A stretch of DNA of 64,000 bases from Bacteroidales bacterium (GCA_016705005.1 JADIZB010000019.1:83787-147786), one strand, 5' to 3'. Numbered from the stretch's first letter, positions 16,877 through 26,419 are shown. A program made the numbers and translations. The notes: generated by a model not told the origin, from the sequence alone.

Positions 16877-19243
16877 ATGAAACGTATTCTTACCATTCTG
16901 CTTCTTGTCGCATTTATGACTGCTGTGGCCCAACAGGAACAATACCTGCAGGTTAAAATCCGCCTGAACCCAGGTGATATTGCCCGGATTGCCAAAGCAG
17001 GCATTGCAACCGATGCAGGGTTTTACAGCCAGAAAGAGGGGACCTACACTGCAGCACTCAGTCAAACCGAATTCAGAAAAATTCAGACACTTGGCATTAA
17101 TTATACTGTTGAAATTGATGACCTCAGCGAATTTTATACCCGGCGTAATGCTGGCTATGATCCGGAAACTCTGAAACAGCAGGCCATGCGTGCAACTTCT
17201 GACTATCCCGTTCCAATTGACTTTGAGCTTGGTTCCTGTGGTGGATTCTCCACCATTGAAGAGTGTTACGCACATCTGGACCATATGGCAGACCTTTACC
17301 CCGGACTGATCACCATAAAACAGGAGATATCAACCGCAACAACCATTCTTGGTGAACCAATATATTATGTTAAGATTTCTGACAATCCCAACGAAGCAGA
17401 AGATGAGCCTCAGGTCCTCTATACCGGCATGCACCATGCCCGTGAACCCATTGGCATGCAGCATTTACTTTATTATATGTACTATATTCTGGAACATTAC
17501 GAGACCGACGCTGAACTAAGACAACTGATCGACAATACAGAAATGTATTTCGTCCCCATTTTTAATGTTGACGGCTATCAGTATAATATTACGACAGATC
17601 CTGACGGAGGCGGCATGTGGCGCAAGAACAGGCGAAACAATGGTGATGGTTCATTTGGTATTGACATCAACCGCAATTACGGATTTTTCTGGGGGTATGA
17701 TGATGAAGGATCTTCGCCCTATACCTATGATGAAACATACCGTGGAACAGCCCCTTTTTCGGAACCTGAAACCCAGATTATGAAAGAGTTTTGCGAAACC
17801 CACGATTTTAAAATTGCACTGAACTATCACTCACACTCCAACCTTCTGCTCTATCCATGGGGATATACACCGGAACCGAGTCCGGATGATAATGTTTTTG
17901 CCGAGTATTCCAGGAGGATGACAGCGGATAATCAATATACCTATGGAGCGGGCAGTACCACAATTTATCCTACCAATGGGGGCTCAGATGATTGGATGTA
18001 TGGCGAACAATCTACAAAGAATAAGATACTTTCTTACACACCTGAAGTCGGGAACAGCAACGATGGTTTCTGGCCACAGGCATCAAGGATCATACCCCTT
18101 TGTCAGGAAAATATGCTTCAAAGTCTTCTGGCCGCAAAACTGGCAGGCAGCTATGCAGAAATCGCCGACAACACACCACTGATCATTCCTGAAAAACAAT
18201 ACAATGCTTATTTTTCTTTAACCCGGCTTGGCCAGACGAATGGTACTTATACAGTTTCCATCGAGCCTCTTGACGATCTTATCATCTCAACAGGCGACCC
18301 GATTGTAATAGACAATCTGTCGGTATTGCAGACCAGGGTTGATTCAATTCCATTTGAGTTAAGCGATAAAGTTGTTTTTGGCGATACTGTCCGGTTTGTG
18401 CTGGCTATGGACAATGGGTTTTTTGTCACCCGTGACACTGTTGAAAAATACTATGGCACTCCGGTTGTTGTCCTTTATGATGATTTTCCCAGCATTGAAA
18501 AATGGACTGGTAACTGGGGGCTGTACAGTATGTTCCCCTATTCGGCACCTTATTCAATGGCCGACTCCCCATTAGGAAACTATGCCAACAACACCAATAA
18601 CTCAACCACGCTTGTTGAATCCATTTCACTCGACAATGCGTCCGTTGCTGTGCTAAGTTTTTATGCCCGCTGGCGCATAGAGCCGGGTTACGATTTTGTT
18701 CAGGTGAAAATTTCCAATAACAACGGATCAACCTGGACACCCCTGGCCGGGAAATACACCCATCCGGGAAATGATAATCAGTTACCCGGTCAGCCACTGT
18801 ATGATGGAATCGTCAACTCATGGATCCGGGAAGAGATTAACATCAGCGAGTACGCCGGTCAGGATATTAAAATCAGGTTTACACTCCGCAGTGATGGTGG
18901 TACGATTGCCGATGGGTACTTTTTTGATAACCTTGAAGTATCCATTATTGATGTAACTACCGGTGTTCAATACCCTGCGGTTCCGTCAGGTTATTTCATC
19001 TCAGAACCCAGGCCCAATCCTGCTTCTGACATTACAATGATCAGCTATAACCTGCCAGATGGAAGTGGGAAAGCCAGACTTTCAATTTCTGAAATAAGCG
19101 GGAAGGAAATAATGTCACTTCCATTAACCAACAACAAGGGAGTGATAGATGTAAACATATCCGGACTTGCTCCCGGACTTTATATTTATAGCCTTATCCG
19201 AAACGGACAAAATCAGGGCACCGGGAAACTTATAAAACTATAA
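16877..19243 (+). CDS. Secreted M14 zinc carboxypeptidase with T9SS tail
   Basis: 788 residues. A signal peptide (MKRILTILLLVAFMTAVAQ) and propeptide-like region precede the M14 domain. Zinc ligands are HHAREP near residues 185-190 and the His of LNYHSHSN near 315; the catalytic Glu is in SYTPEVGN near 388. NRNYGFFWG is the substrate-binding Asn-Arg motif. A beta-sandwich follows with the pattern WTPLAGKYTHPGND, common in exported Bacteroidota peptidases. The last ~80 residues (PRPNPASDITMISYNLP ... GLYIYSLI) are a type A sorting domain, so the enzyme should cross the outer membrane through T9SS. It trims C-terminal residues from peptides; specificity is unknown. Confidence 0.92.
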   Translation: MKRILTILLLVAFMTAVAQQEQYLQVKIRLNPGDIARIAKAGIATDAGFYSQKEGTYTAALSQTEFRKIQTLGINYTVEIDDLSEFYTRRNAGYDPETLKQQAMRATSDYPVPIDFELGSCGGFSTIEECYAHLDHMADLYPGLITIKQEISTATTILGEPIYYVKISDNPNEAEDEPQVLYTGMHHAREPIGMQHLLYYMYYILEHYETDAELRQLIDNTEMYFVPIFNVDGYQYNITTDPDGGGMWRKNRRNNGDGSFGIDINRNYGFFWGYDDEGSSPYTYDETYRGTAPFSEPETQIMKEFCETHDFKIALNYHSHSNLLLYPWGYTPEPSPDDNVFAEYSRRMTADNQYTYGAGSTTIYPTNGGSDDWMYGEQSTKNKILSYTPEVGNSNDGFWPQASRIIPLCQENMLQSLLAAKLAGSYAEIADNTPLIIPEKQYNAYFSLTRLGQTNGTYTVSIEPLDDLIISTGDPIVIDNLSVLQTRVDSIPFELSDKVVFGDTVRFVLAMDNGFFVTRDTVEKYYGTPVVVLYDDFPSIEKWTGNWGLYSMFPYSAPYSMADSPLGNYANNTNNSTTLVESISLDNASVAVLSFYARWRIEPGYDFVQVKISNNNGSTWTPLAGKYTHPGNDNQLPGQPLYDGIVNSWIREEINISEYAGQDIKIRFTLRSDGGTIADGYFFDNLEVSIIDVTTGVQYPAVPSGYFISEPRPNPASDITMISYNLPDGSGKARLSISEISGKEIMSLPLTNNKGVIDVNISGLAPGLYIYSLIRNGQNQGTGKLIKL

Positions 19244-19250
19244 AAATCAA

Positions 19251-19290
19251 CAAGCCGGGGAAGTGTTCTGCCTTTCCCCGGCTTGATTAA
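19251..19290 (+). terminator. Hairpin between convergent genes
   Basis: A 12-bp stem (CAAGCCGGGGAA and its complement, 19251-19262 with 19274-19285). The flanking A/T runs allow use from either side, serving the carboxypeptidase and the convergent Crp/Fnr gene. Confidence 0.7.
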
Positions 19291-19343
19291 AATGCATCCT
19301 CCGGAAGAAAAATCTATTCAACCCGGGGTTATACTGAAATTGC

Positions 19344-20042
19344 TTATCCAAACTCACTTATCCGTATCAGTCGGTCATAATCCAGGACTTTAATACTCTT
19401 CCCATCCATATGAATAAGGCCGTCATCGGAGAATTTTTTCAACATCCTGATAACTGTTTCAGGACTAATTCCTGATAATTCTGCCAGATCTTTCCTGGAA
19501 AGTGGTAAATCAAATTCTTCCTGCTTGAAAACCCTCTTCGACAAACACAGAAGAATGTCGGCCATCCGCCCATATGCCTGTTTGTGAGTGAGGCAGAAAA
19601 AACGACCATAGATCTGAAGGCTGTTGGCACTCAGTATATTGATGACTTCCTTCGCAAATTCAACATTACGTCCAACCAACTGCCGGAAAACATTAATGTC
19701 GATCAGTTTGATTTCGGATTCCACATAGGCCATTGCCGAATATTGATAAGTGTTCTGATCTTCAGACAATGAGGAAAGGCCCAACAGATTTCCGGAAGGA
19801 ATTATTTTCAGAACCAAAGAATTGATGCCATCATTTATAAACACCTTTGCCAGGCCCCTCTCAACATACATCACATGGGAAACAAAACTTCCCTGCTTAC
19901 AAATGATTTCCCGTTTATTATATTTGATTACAACTGAACTCGCGTCCAGCAATTCCTTGTCTTCCGACGAGAGCTTCTCGAAGCATTTGCAATAATGGGA
20001 ACTTATCGTGCAACTGGTACCCTGTATAACCCTTTTTTCCAT
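19344..20042 (-). CDS. Crp/Fnr-family transcriptional regulator
   Basis: 232 residues: a cyclic-nucleotide-binding-like beta roll (IICKQGSFVSHVMYVERGLAKVF) and a C-terminal winged helix (LPLSRKDLAELSGISPETVIRMLKKF). Three cysteines at the N-terminus (TSCTISSHYCKCFEKL) are Fnr-like in position and might bind an iron-sulfur cluster. Divergent from the multiheme cytochrome gene, with a TTGTTAA/TTAACAA palindrome in the gap. It probably regulates the sulfur/anaerobic genes on its right. Confidence 0.92.
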   Translation of the reverse strand: MEKRVIQGTSCTISSHYCKCFEKLSSEDKELLDASSVVIKYNKREIICKQGSFVSHVMYVERGLAKVFINDGINSLVLKIIPSGNLLGLSSLSEDQNTYQYSAMAYVESEIKLIDINVFRQLVGRNVEFAKEVINILSANSLQIYGRFFCLTHKQAYGRMADILLCLSKRVFKQEEFDLPLSRKDLAELSGISPETVIRMLKKFSDDGLIHMDGKSIKVLDYDRLIRISEFG

Positions 20043-20149
20043 GTGTTAATTTTCCTTCCATGGCAAAAATACAAATTAATCATTTGAGTTACTGACACAG
20101 ATCAGGTATATAGCCATTACATAGCATAAATATAACATACAAATTCCTG

Positions 20150-20167
20150 TTGTTAAACGGTTAACAA
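20150..20167. promoter_or_regulatory. Candidate Crp/Fnr operator
   Basis: TTGTTAA, four bases, TTAACAA: a perfect dyad matching the general Crp/Fnr half-site layout and close to HcpR-type boxes. It lies 80 bases before the cytochrome gene and 108 bases from the regulator start. Confidence 0.55.
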
Positions 20168-20247
20168 TTAGGTCAAAACAATAATCTTTGCTGTGAAATT
20201 GTCATTGATATTTCATCTCTTGTTGTTAATAATCTAACCGGGTTACC

Positions 20248-21609
20248 ATGATACCACAAAAGAAACTCAGAAGCAGCTGGCTGTTATTGATGTTCACAGT
20301 ATTTTTCGTCTCTTTATACACCAGTTGTACAAAAGACAATCCGACAGGGGAAGAATTGGGTGTCGCATCATGCGAAGGTTGTCATACCAATTATGCTCAT
20401 CTTCAGGCTGTATATTCTCCTGACACCGCCATTATCGGGGGGGGATGTGGTGGAGAAGCCCCGCATTATGAACCATACGACAGGGTTTTTATGGGCGGCG
20501 AAGGCTATGCAGAATACAAAAAATCAGGACATTATAAGATAGGTTGCGTGGGATGCCACAACGGCAACAATAACACTGATGATAAAAAAGTAGCTCATTC
20601 CGGAAATTTCATCAGTCACCCATCCATGTATGCTGATGAAAAGTGCGGTACCTGCCATCAGGAAATAGTGAATAAATTTAAGACCAGTATACACAATGGC
20701 ACAGGTCAGAAAAGGAAGGTTACGATCCGGAGTGGACTCAACGGTCCCCAGGACTTTGATCAGTTGCCGCAACATCAGATTGAAGGATATAATTCCAATT
20801 GTGCTACGTGTCATGGCACCTGTGGTAATTGTCATATCGTTCGTCCACTTGCTGGTGGAGGCGGACTCGCCAGGGGTCATATGTTCAATAAGACACCAGA
20901 TATGGTTACCGGTTGCGTTGTCTGCCACAGCTCCCGTGGTGGTCATGCTTACCTCGGGGTAGCTGCAGGAACCCAACCTGATGCTCATTTCTCCAAAAGG
21001 GGATTCAGTTGTTTGAATTGCCATAGCGGAGCAGAGATACATGGTGACGGCAATCCGGTTGATCAGCGGTATGCTTATACGAAATTACCCAAATGTGAAG
21101 ATTGTCATTCCGGAATTGCAACAAACAACACCTATCATTCGATGCATTTTAACGATTTTAATTGCCAGGTATGCCATTCGCAGGATTATAACAATTGCGG
21201 AAGTTGCCATGTCCATGGTGAAGGAGCCAGAATACCATCCTATCTTGGATTTAAGATTGCAGTAAACCCAATTCCTGATGTTAAAACAGGTTTTGATTTA
21301 TCTCTGGTCAGGCGCACATTGGCGGCACCGGATAACTGGGAAAAATTTGGTGTTGACGAATACGCAAACTTCGACGCTTTCCCAACCTATAATTACACTA
21401 CACCGCACAACATACTTCGTTGGACCAGCCGAACACAGGTATCAGCAGGAAGATCCTGTTACTCCAATTGCCATATCCGAAATGAAGGTGGTGAACTCAT
21501 CAACAGGGAGTTGTATCTATTTGAAGATAATTTGCTTGATTGGGAGAAGAATGCATCCGCAAGCATCCAGGTTGACGGGAAACTTCCGGCTTCATGGTTT
21601 GAAGAATAA
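20248..21609 (+). CDS. Multiheme c-type cytochrome lipoprotein
   Basis: 453 residues. A lipoprotein signal (LYTSC followed by TKDNPTG) suggests surface anchoring. Ten CxxCH heme sites are visible (CEGCH, CVGCH, CGTCH, CATCH, CGNCH, CVVCH, CLNCH, CEDCH, CQVCH, CGSCH), and an eleventh site near the C-terminus has the unusual spacing CYSNCH. It should carry electrons in the periplasm or at the outer membrane. It is 43 bases upstream of a rhodanese lipoprotein and opposite a polysulfide/thiosulfate reductase operon, so sulfur redox is the likely setting. I do not recognise a named cytochrome family. Confidence 0.85.
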   Translation: MIPQKKLRSSWLLLMFTVFFVSLYTSCTKDNPTGEELGVASCEGCHTNYAHLQAVYSPDTAIIGGGCGGEAPHYEPYDRVFMGGEGYAEYKKSGHYKIGCVGCHNGNNNTDDKKVAHSGNFISHPSMYADEKCGTCHQEIVNKFKTSIHNGTGQKRKVTIRSGLNGPQDFDQLPQHQIEGYNSNCATCHGTCGNCHIVRPLAGGGGLARGHMFNKTPDMVTGCVVCHSSRGGHAYLGVAAGTQPDAHFSKRGFSCLNCHSGAEIHGDGNPVDQRYAYTKLPKCEDCHSGIATNNTYHSMHFNDFNCQVCHSQDYNNCGSCHVHGEGARIPSYLGFKIAVNPIPDVKTGFDLSLVRRTLAAPDNWEKFGVDEYANFDAFPTYNYTTPHNILRWTSRTQVSAGRSCYSNCHIRNEGGELINRELYLFEDNLLDWEKNASASIQVDGKLPASWFEE

Positions 21610-21652
21610 TCAATGAATGTTTTTTAATCACATAACTAACCAACCAAAAAAA

Positions 21653-22648
21653 ATGAAAACATCTAAACTATTATTGTACAGTGTCCTCGCAGGATCCCTG
21701 ATTTTTACCTCATGTAAAAAAGATGAAGAGGAAACAATTAATGAATCACAAGTGCTGGTGGAATACATGGAGTCGGCCAACTCACCACTTGGGAAAGATT
21801 ATGTTAGTTCAGATCTTCCGGCCATTATTGCTGCCTCAGAAGTAAAAACCCTCAATGAAACAGGGCAGGTTTACATTATGGACATCAGATCAGCGGCAGA
21901 TTTCGCAACCGGACATATTATGAATGCTCATAATGTTGCTTTTGCTGACATTCTTACCCACATTGAGGGCGTTAACTTAACTTCATATACCAAGGTAGCC
22001 ATTGTATGTTATACTGGTCAGACTGCAGGTTATGCAGCCGGATTACTCCGGTTGATGGGCTATGATAAAGTCTATTCTATGAAATGGGGTATGAGTTCCT
22101 GGAATTCCGCTTTTAACAGATGGACCTCAAATCTCAGCAATACTTATGCTTCTCAGTTTACTTCGACCTCAACTGCTAAAGGTGCTGCCGGCAGTTTACC
22201 TGTTCTGAGCACCGGTAAAAAAACCGGTCAGGAGATTCTGGAAGCCCGCATGAGTACTTTACTTACAGAAGGTTTCGATCCTGCCAAAATTACCAACGCA
22301 ACTGTATTTGGAAATCTGACCAACTATTATATTTTAAATTACTGGCCGGCAGCTCAGTATGAGAATCCTGGTCATATCCCCGGAGCCATGCAATACACTC
22401 CTAAGGAATCCCTTAAATTATCGGTTGATCTGAAAACTCTCCCAACCAATAAGCCGATCGCAGTTTATTGCTACACCGGTCAAACAAGTGCTCATCTTGC
22501 AGCATACCTGCGTTTATTGGGATATGATGCAAAATCAATTTTATACGGGACTAATGGTATGATTTATGACAATATGGTTACCACTGGTGGTATGACTGTA
22601 TTTAACGATACTCAAATCATGGGTTATGATTTTGTGACTGGTAAATAG
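21653..22648 (+). CDS. Double rhodanese-domain lipoprotein
   Basis: 331 residues from the ATG at 21653, chosen because it gives the lipoprotein signal MKTSKLLLYSVLAGSLIFTSC followed by KKDEEE, a surface-export type start; a longer frame from 21617 lacks one. Two rhodanese domains each keep the active-site loop CYTGQT, near residues ~120 and ~280, so both could carry a persulfide. It probably moves sulfane sulfur outside the cytoplasm. Co-transcribed with the multiheme cytochrome. Confidence 0.88.
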   Translation: MKTSKLLLYSVLAGSLIFTSCKKDEEETINESQVLVEYMESANSPLGKDYVSSDLPAIIAASEVKTLNETGQVYIMDIRSAADFATGHIMNAHNVAFADILTHIEGVNLTSYTKVAIVCYTGQTAGYAAGLLRLMGYDKVYSMKWGMSSWNSAFNRWTSNLSNTYASQFTSTSTAKGAAGSLPVLSTGKKTGQEILEARMSTLLTEGFDPAKITNATVFGNLTNYYILNYWPAAQYENPGHIPGAMQYTPKESLKLSVDLKTLPTNKPIAVYCYTGQTSAHLAAYLRLLGYDAKSILYGTNGMIYDNMVTTGGMTVFNDTQIMGYDFVTGK

Positions 22649-22670
22649 TGTGTGTGTGCCAGAATGAATG

Positions 22671-22706
22671 AAAAAAAGCCATTTCTTAAATGAAGTGGCT
22701 TTTTTT
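22671..22706 (+). terminator. Rho-independent terminator
   Basis: AGCCATTTC pairs with GAAGTGGCT (one G-T pair) around TTAAAT, flanked by an A run and a T run. It ends the cytochrome/rhodanese transcript. The bases from here to 23000 hold no visible gene. Confidence 0.85.
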
Positions 22707-23002
22707 ATAGAACATTAATTACTTCGAATGCCGATCTGATTTATAATTTTTCCTTACCTGAACTGTTTGCCGGTCGATCAGTAACCCTTTTAATTCTCAA
22801 TCTCCGGGACTTTCTTCAAATAGATATTTTCTCCGGAACAGATTTCTTGCAGATTGAAGGCAGTATTAAAAATATAAATCGGTCAGTGATTTTATGGGTA
22901 ATCACGATTATGGCGGTTTAATAATCCGGTTCTGTAGGAAAGGGCTCCGTTTATAAAATACTTCAGTGACCTGGGAAATTATAACCAACCCTCAGTTGAA
23001 TC

Positions 23003-23041
23003 AATATAAAAAGCCCAGGGTTATTAAATCCTGGGCTTTCT
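23003..23041 (-). terminator. Terminator of the sulfur reductase operon
   Basis: AAAGCCCAGG (23010-23019) pairs with CCTGGGCTTT (23030-23039). On the minus strand the hairpin is followed by TTTTTATATT, just past the last gene of the operon. Confidence 0.8.
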
Positions 23042-23064
23042 ATTCCTGTAAAATGCATCAAATA

Positions 23065-23718
23065 TCAGGAGCAGCCTCCGGCCACTTTCTTCTTTTTGCC
23101 GGCTGGTTTTGGTCCCGGGACCTTGGCCTTTGTTCCGTCCGAAGATTGAGACTGAGTCGATGACAGTTCACCTCCACCCAATGCCTGGCCTGCTCCACGC
23201 CTGAAATCGTAACGGGCCAGATCATCATTAGGGCTCGTGCTTGGAGGCGCGGTTGGGTTTAATATCGCCTCTGCCCAATAATTCAGACCACCGCGTAAAA
23301 CGTAAATATTCTTATAACCGAGTTGTCTGAGCAACATCCATGCTTCATTGGCCTGGGTAGTTCCGTTACCGTAAAATACGTTCAATTTTATGTCCTGATC
23401 GAACACTTCTGTGTAATCCGGCGAAAGCAGGTTGTCAACCGGAATATTAACGGCTCCCTGAAGATTGAATTTTTCGAATTCATTCTGAGGCCGGATATCG
23501 ATCAGTTGGAGATATGGATCTTTCTCCACCAGCATCTGAGCGACTTGTTCAGGCTCCAGATATTGGGTACCACTCTTGATTTCATCGAGTATCTGAGCAG
23601 CCGTCAACTTGTACGGGATTGTAGTGTTTTTCGGAACAGCCGCAATGATAAGTCCCAATGATAACAGGATTGCTGTAATAAGCATCCTGGGTGTTAAGTT
23701 TATGTTTTTCATGATCAT
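23065..23718 (-). CDS. Rhodanese-like protein lacking the loop cysteine
   Basis: 217 residues from MIMKN (215 if the second Met is used). An N-terminal hydrophobic anchor or signal is followed by one rhodanese domain (LQLIDIRPQNEFEKFNLQGAVNIP ... LRQLGYKNIYVLRGGLNYW). The loop that normally holds the catalytic Cys reads FYGNGTTQA, so sulfur transfer by the usual route is impossible. A low-complexity Pro/Gly/Lys tail ends in AGGCS; this lone Cys may replace the missing one as a sulfur carrier (inference). Last gene of the psr-yeeE operon. Confidence 0.85.
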   Translation of the reverse strand: MIMKNINLTPRMLITAILLSLGLIIAAVPKNTTIPYKLTAAQILDEIKSGTQYLEPEQVAQMLVEKDPYLQLIDIRPQNEFEKFNLQGAVNIPVDNLLSPDYTEVFDQDIKLNVFYGNGTTQANEAWMLLRQLGYKNIYVLRGGLNYWAEAILNPTAPPSTSPNDDLARYDFRRGAGQALGGGELSSTQSQSSDGTKAKVPGPKPAGKKKKVAGGCS

Positions 23719-23742
23719 TGTCTTTAAATGGTTGAAGCTGGG

Positions 23743-24333
23743 TTAGTACTCTTCACGGGGGAACTTCTTTTCGGCCCATTCACCACCCCAGAACATCAGT
23801 ACAGCAGCAATAATTACAAGAAGGGCAATGATTCCTTCAGAAACACCAAAGAATTCCGAGATTCTGGGAGACCCCATAAAGCCGGCTTTGTACAAATCTT
23901 CCCAAAGGGGATATCCTTCACCAAAAATCAGCACTCCGATAAACAAGCCTATGATGAAAATCATGGCATCAATTTTTCCGATGGCTGCACCACAAAAACT
24001 TGTTCCCGGACAATACCCCCCCATGATAAATCCAGCCCCCATTACTACACCTCCAATGATTGCAGACCAGAGAAAAGTTTCATTCACATATACAAGGCTG
24101 AGGTCTATCCACCCGAACAGACTCATGAAAAGCAGCCCTGACATTGCAGTCACAGCACCGGTGAAAAACACTTTGAGTACTACGGTATCATAACCATAGA
24201 AAACGCCGGCAAGTTTACGGCTTGAAGAAAAACCACCCTGCTCCAGTACAAAACCAAATGCGATTCCGACAAAGAAGGCCAGTAACAGATTGGTGTTTTC
24301 AGAAATTATTTCGTTAACAACTAATGGTCCCAT
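23743..24333 (-). CDS. YeeE/YedE sulfur-compound transporter, second copy
   Basis: 196-residue membrane protein of the YeeE/YedE (DUF395) family with about five hydrophobic segments. It has the conserved cysteine motif GGYCPGTSFCGA plus FGFVLEQGGFSSSRKL. Relatives take up thiosulfate or move sulfane sulfur through hydrogen-bonding cysteines. It pairs with the next gene as two half-size units, a common arrangement, and lies between the Psr operon and the rhodanese. Confidence 0.9.
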   Translation of the reverse strand: MGPLVVNEIISENTNLLLAFFVGIAFGFVLEQGGFSSSRKLAGVFYGYDTVVLKVFFTGAVTAMSGLLFMSLFGWIDLSLVYVNETFLWSAIIGGVVMGAGFIMGGYCPGTSFCGAAIGKIDAMIFIIGLFIGVLIFGEGYPLWEDLYKAGFMGSPRISEFFGVSEGIIALLVIIAAVLMFWGGEWAEKKFPREEY

Positions 24334-24368
24334 ATGATCATCCTTTTAAGGTTGTTTATTTCTATAAA

Positions 24369-24893
24369 TTAAATCCAGAGTTTTCTGAAAAAATAAGCCA
24401 GGGCAAAAGCTGTTCCGAAGATGGCCATCATAGAGATAAATCCACCCAGAGAAAGAACTGCCATCCCACTGAGGGCCGATCCACTGGTACATCCGCGTCC
24501 AAACTGCGAACCTATTCCGAACAGGATACCTCCACCAAGCGCAAACATCAGGCGGGTTCGGGAAGTGATTTTCGGGTTGTGCTCAACTTTCCAGGTTAGT
24601 CTTCTTGAAATAACACCTGACAGAAAGCCTCCGACGAGTACTCCAAGCATCTGGTAAACCAGCCAGTTATTCAATGGATTCCCAGAATGGCCTTTGGTAA
24701 ATTCTTTAAAAAAAGGTGCCGTTTCTGCATGTGATGGTGCAATAGTCTCCACACCGGCTACAATTGCACTTTTAATGGCACCGCTGGCACCCACACTGCG
24801 CCCTGAAATGAAGTTGGCAGCAATTACCACCAGACCAAGTAAAACCCCGGCCAGGTATGGGTTCATGTACTTTGATTTCCTGATATCCGACAT
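24369..24893 (-). CDS. YeeE/YedE sulfur-compound transporter, first copy
   Basis: 174 residues with hydrophobic segments and the signature GSQFGRGCTSGSALSG, where the Cys is the presumed sulfur-handling residue. It is half the size of E. coli YeeE and probably works as a dimer with the neighbouring YeeE/YedE protein. It follows the NrfD-type subunit by 34 bases in the same operon. Confidence 0.9.
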   Translation of the reverse strand: MSDIRKSKYMNPYLAGVLLGLVVIAANFISGRSVGASGAIKSAIVAGVETIAPSHAETAPFFKEFTKGHSGNPLNNWLVYQMLGVLVGGFLSGVISRRLTWKVEHNPKITSRTRLMFALGGGILFGIGSQFGRGCTSGSALSGMAVLSLGGFISMMAIFGTAFALAYFFRKLWI

Positions 24894-24927
24894 ATAATAA
24901 AAAGTTTAAGTGTTGTCAAATTAACTG

Positions 24928-25869
24928 CTAATACAGCCATCGGCTTGCCTGACCGGCATAGGCTATGATGAACCTGAACATCAGGCCACCAAAAATGACC
25001 AATGCAGGCGCGATATAAGCTGGCATTTTAAATCCCTTAAGTTCGAGCAACTCCAGCAGGGCCGGAATCCCAAGTCCCAGGGTAACTACAAACAGCCAGA
25101 AAGGCGTTGTATACGGGCCGCCGAGAAATAATGACGCAGCATCGATGTGAACCTGTGTACTGGCCAGGAAACCCATAAACATATGTACAATGAGGAAAAG
25201 CTCGATTCCTATAAGCATCAGGTCAATACGGGCGAAATTATGGCGCTCATGAGCATTTTTACTCATCAGGATAATGGCCGCAGCTCCGGTGGACAAACCT
25301 GATGTGAGAAACAAAGGACCAAGGATGGAAGTATTCCACAATGGCCTGGCATTAAATGCTGAAAACAGAATACCTGTATAAACGCCAAGAATCAGTGCTG
25401 AAATGAGCATAACCCATGAAATTATCAACAGATTATTCCTGAAAAAGGCATCCACATCATAAATCCATTTGTATTTCCAGTCCCAGGCAGGGAACAACTC
25501 CTTAATATTCAGGGCACACCATATTATTGAAAGTGGTGTTACGACCATCAGTGTCCAGGCACCCCACGACATCGGCGATTGAAGTCGGATGGTCGTATAA
25601 AGTTGCCAGAAATATAACTTATGGTTCAGGTCGAGGAGCAGGGCCAGCAAACCCACAGTAAGCAGCACCGGGGTAAGAAATGGTGCAAGTTTAACTGCTG
25701 TGGGATACTCTTTTTCCTTCCCCAGAATGGTATATAATGCGGCAAAAAACAGGATTCCCGCAGCCAGACCGCCAAGGAAAAGGTACAGGGGGATATGCCA
25801 GTGCCAGATGTGCAACTGCGGATCTATCAGGTAATTCATACGTCCGCTGACAATAATTTCTTCTCTCAT
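24928..25869 (-). CDS. NrfD/PsrC-type membrane subunit
   Basis: 313 residues with about eight hydrophobic helices. The N-terminal HIPLYLFLGGLAAGILFFAA is characteristic of NrfD/PsrC. It links the quinone pool to the molybdoenzyme by passing electrons through the iron-sulfur subunit. It is 13 bases from the iron-sulfur subunit gene. Confidence 0.92.
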   Translation of the reverse strand: MREEIIVSGRMNYLIDPQLHIWHWHIPLYLFLGGLAAGILFFAALYTILGKEKEYPTAVKLAPFLTPVLLTVGLLALLLDLNHKLYFWQLYTTIRLQSPMSWGAWTLMVVTPLSIIWCALNIKELFPAWDWKYKWIYDVDAFFRNNLLIISWVMLISALILGVYTGILFSAFNARPLWNTSILGPLFLTSGLSTGAAAIILMSKNAHERHNFARIDLMLIGIELFLIVHMFMGFLASTQVHIDAASLFLGGPYTTPFWLFVVTLGLGIPALLELLELKGFKMPAYIAPALVIFGGLMFRFIIAYAGQASRWLY

Positions 25870-25882
25870 CTCCGGATATAGC

Positions 25883-26419
25883 TTAAATCAGAAAATACAA
25901 TTGAGGATTTGTTCCGGCTTCCGGAATCAGTGTTTTAAACTTCCGGGTCTTCAACACTTTGGAAACCGGGCTGTTGGGATCATCTAGGTCACCAAAGTAC
26001 ATGCACTTGGTCGGACAAACAGAAACACAGGCCGGATCAAGACCCTTCTCCACCCTGTTGTGGAGGCAGAAGGTACATTTATCTACATGCCCGTCGGGGT
26101 GCGGGTACCGCGCATCATAAGGACATGATGCAATACAGGCTCCGCAACCAATGCATTTGTGGGGCGTAACGAGCACAACTCCGCCTTCAGCATAATGGCT
26201 CGCTCCTGTGGGGCAGCACCTTACACAGGGTGAATTCTCGCAGTGGTTGCATCGTTCTGACCTAATCTCCACTTCCAGTTGGGGATAGGTCCCATCGGTT
26301 ACCTCAACCACCCAGTCTCTGCAAAACCCTATGGGTACATTGTTTTCGGTCTGACAGGCAACCACACAGTCGCTGCAGCCGACACACTTTTTGGTATCAA
26401 CGGCCATCGCGTATCTCAT
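25883..26419 (-). CDS. 4Fe-4S electron-transfer subunit (PsrB/PhsB-like)
   Basis: 178 residues with four ferredoxin-type cysteine clusters: CVGCSDCVVACQTEN, CNHCENSPCVRCCP, CIGCGACIASCPYDARY and CTFCLHNRVEKGLDPACVSVCP. These bind four 4Fe-4S centres and pass electrons between the membrane and catalytic subunits. The start ATG overlaps the stop of the catalytic gene (ATGA), showing translational coupling. Confidence 0.95.
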   Translation of the reverse strand: MRYAMAVDTKKCVGCSDCVVACQTENNVPIGFCRDWVVEVTDGTYPQLEVEIRSERCNHCENSPCVRCCPTGASHYAEGGVVLVTPHKCIGCGACIASCPYDARYPHPDGHVDKCTFCLHNRVEKGLDPACVSVCPTKCMYFGDLDDPNSPVSKVLKTRKFKTLIPEAGTNPQLYFLI

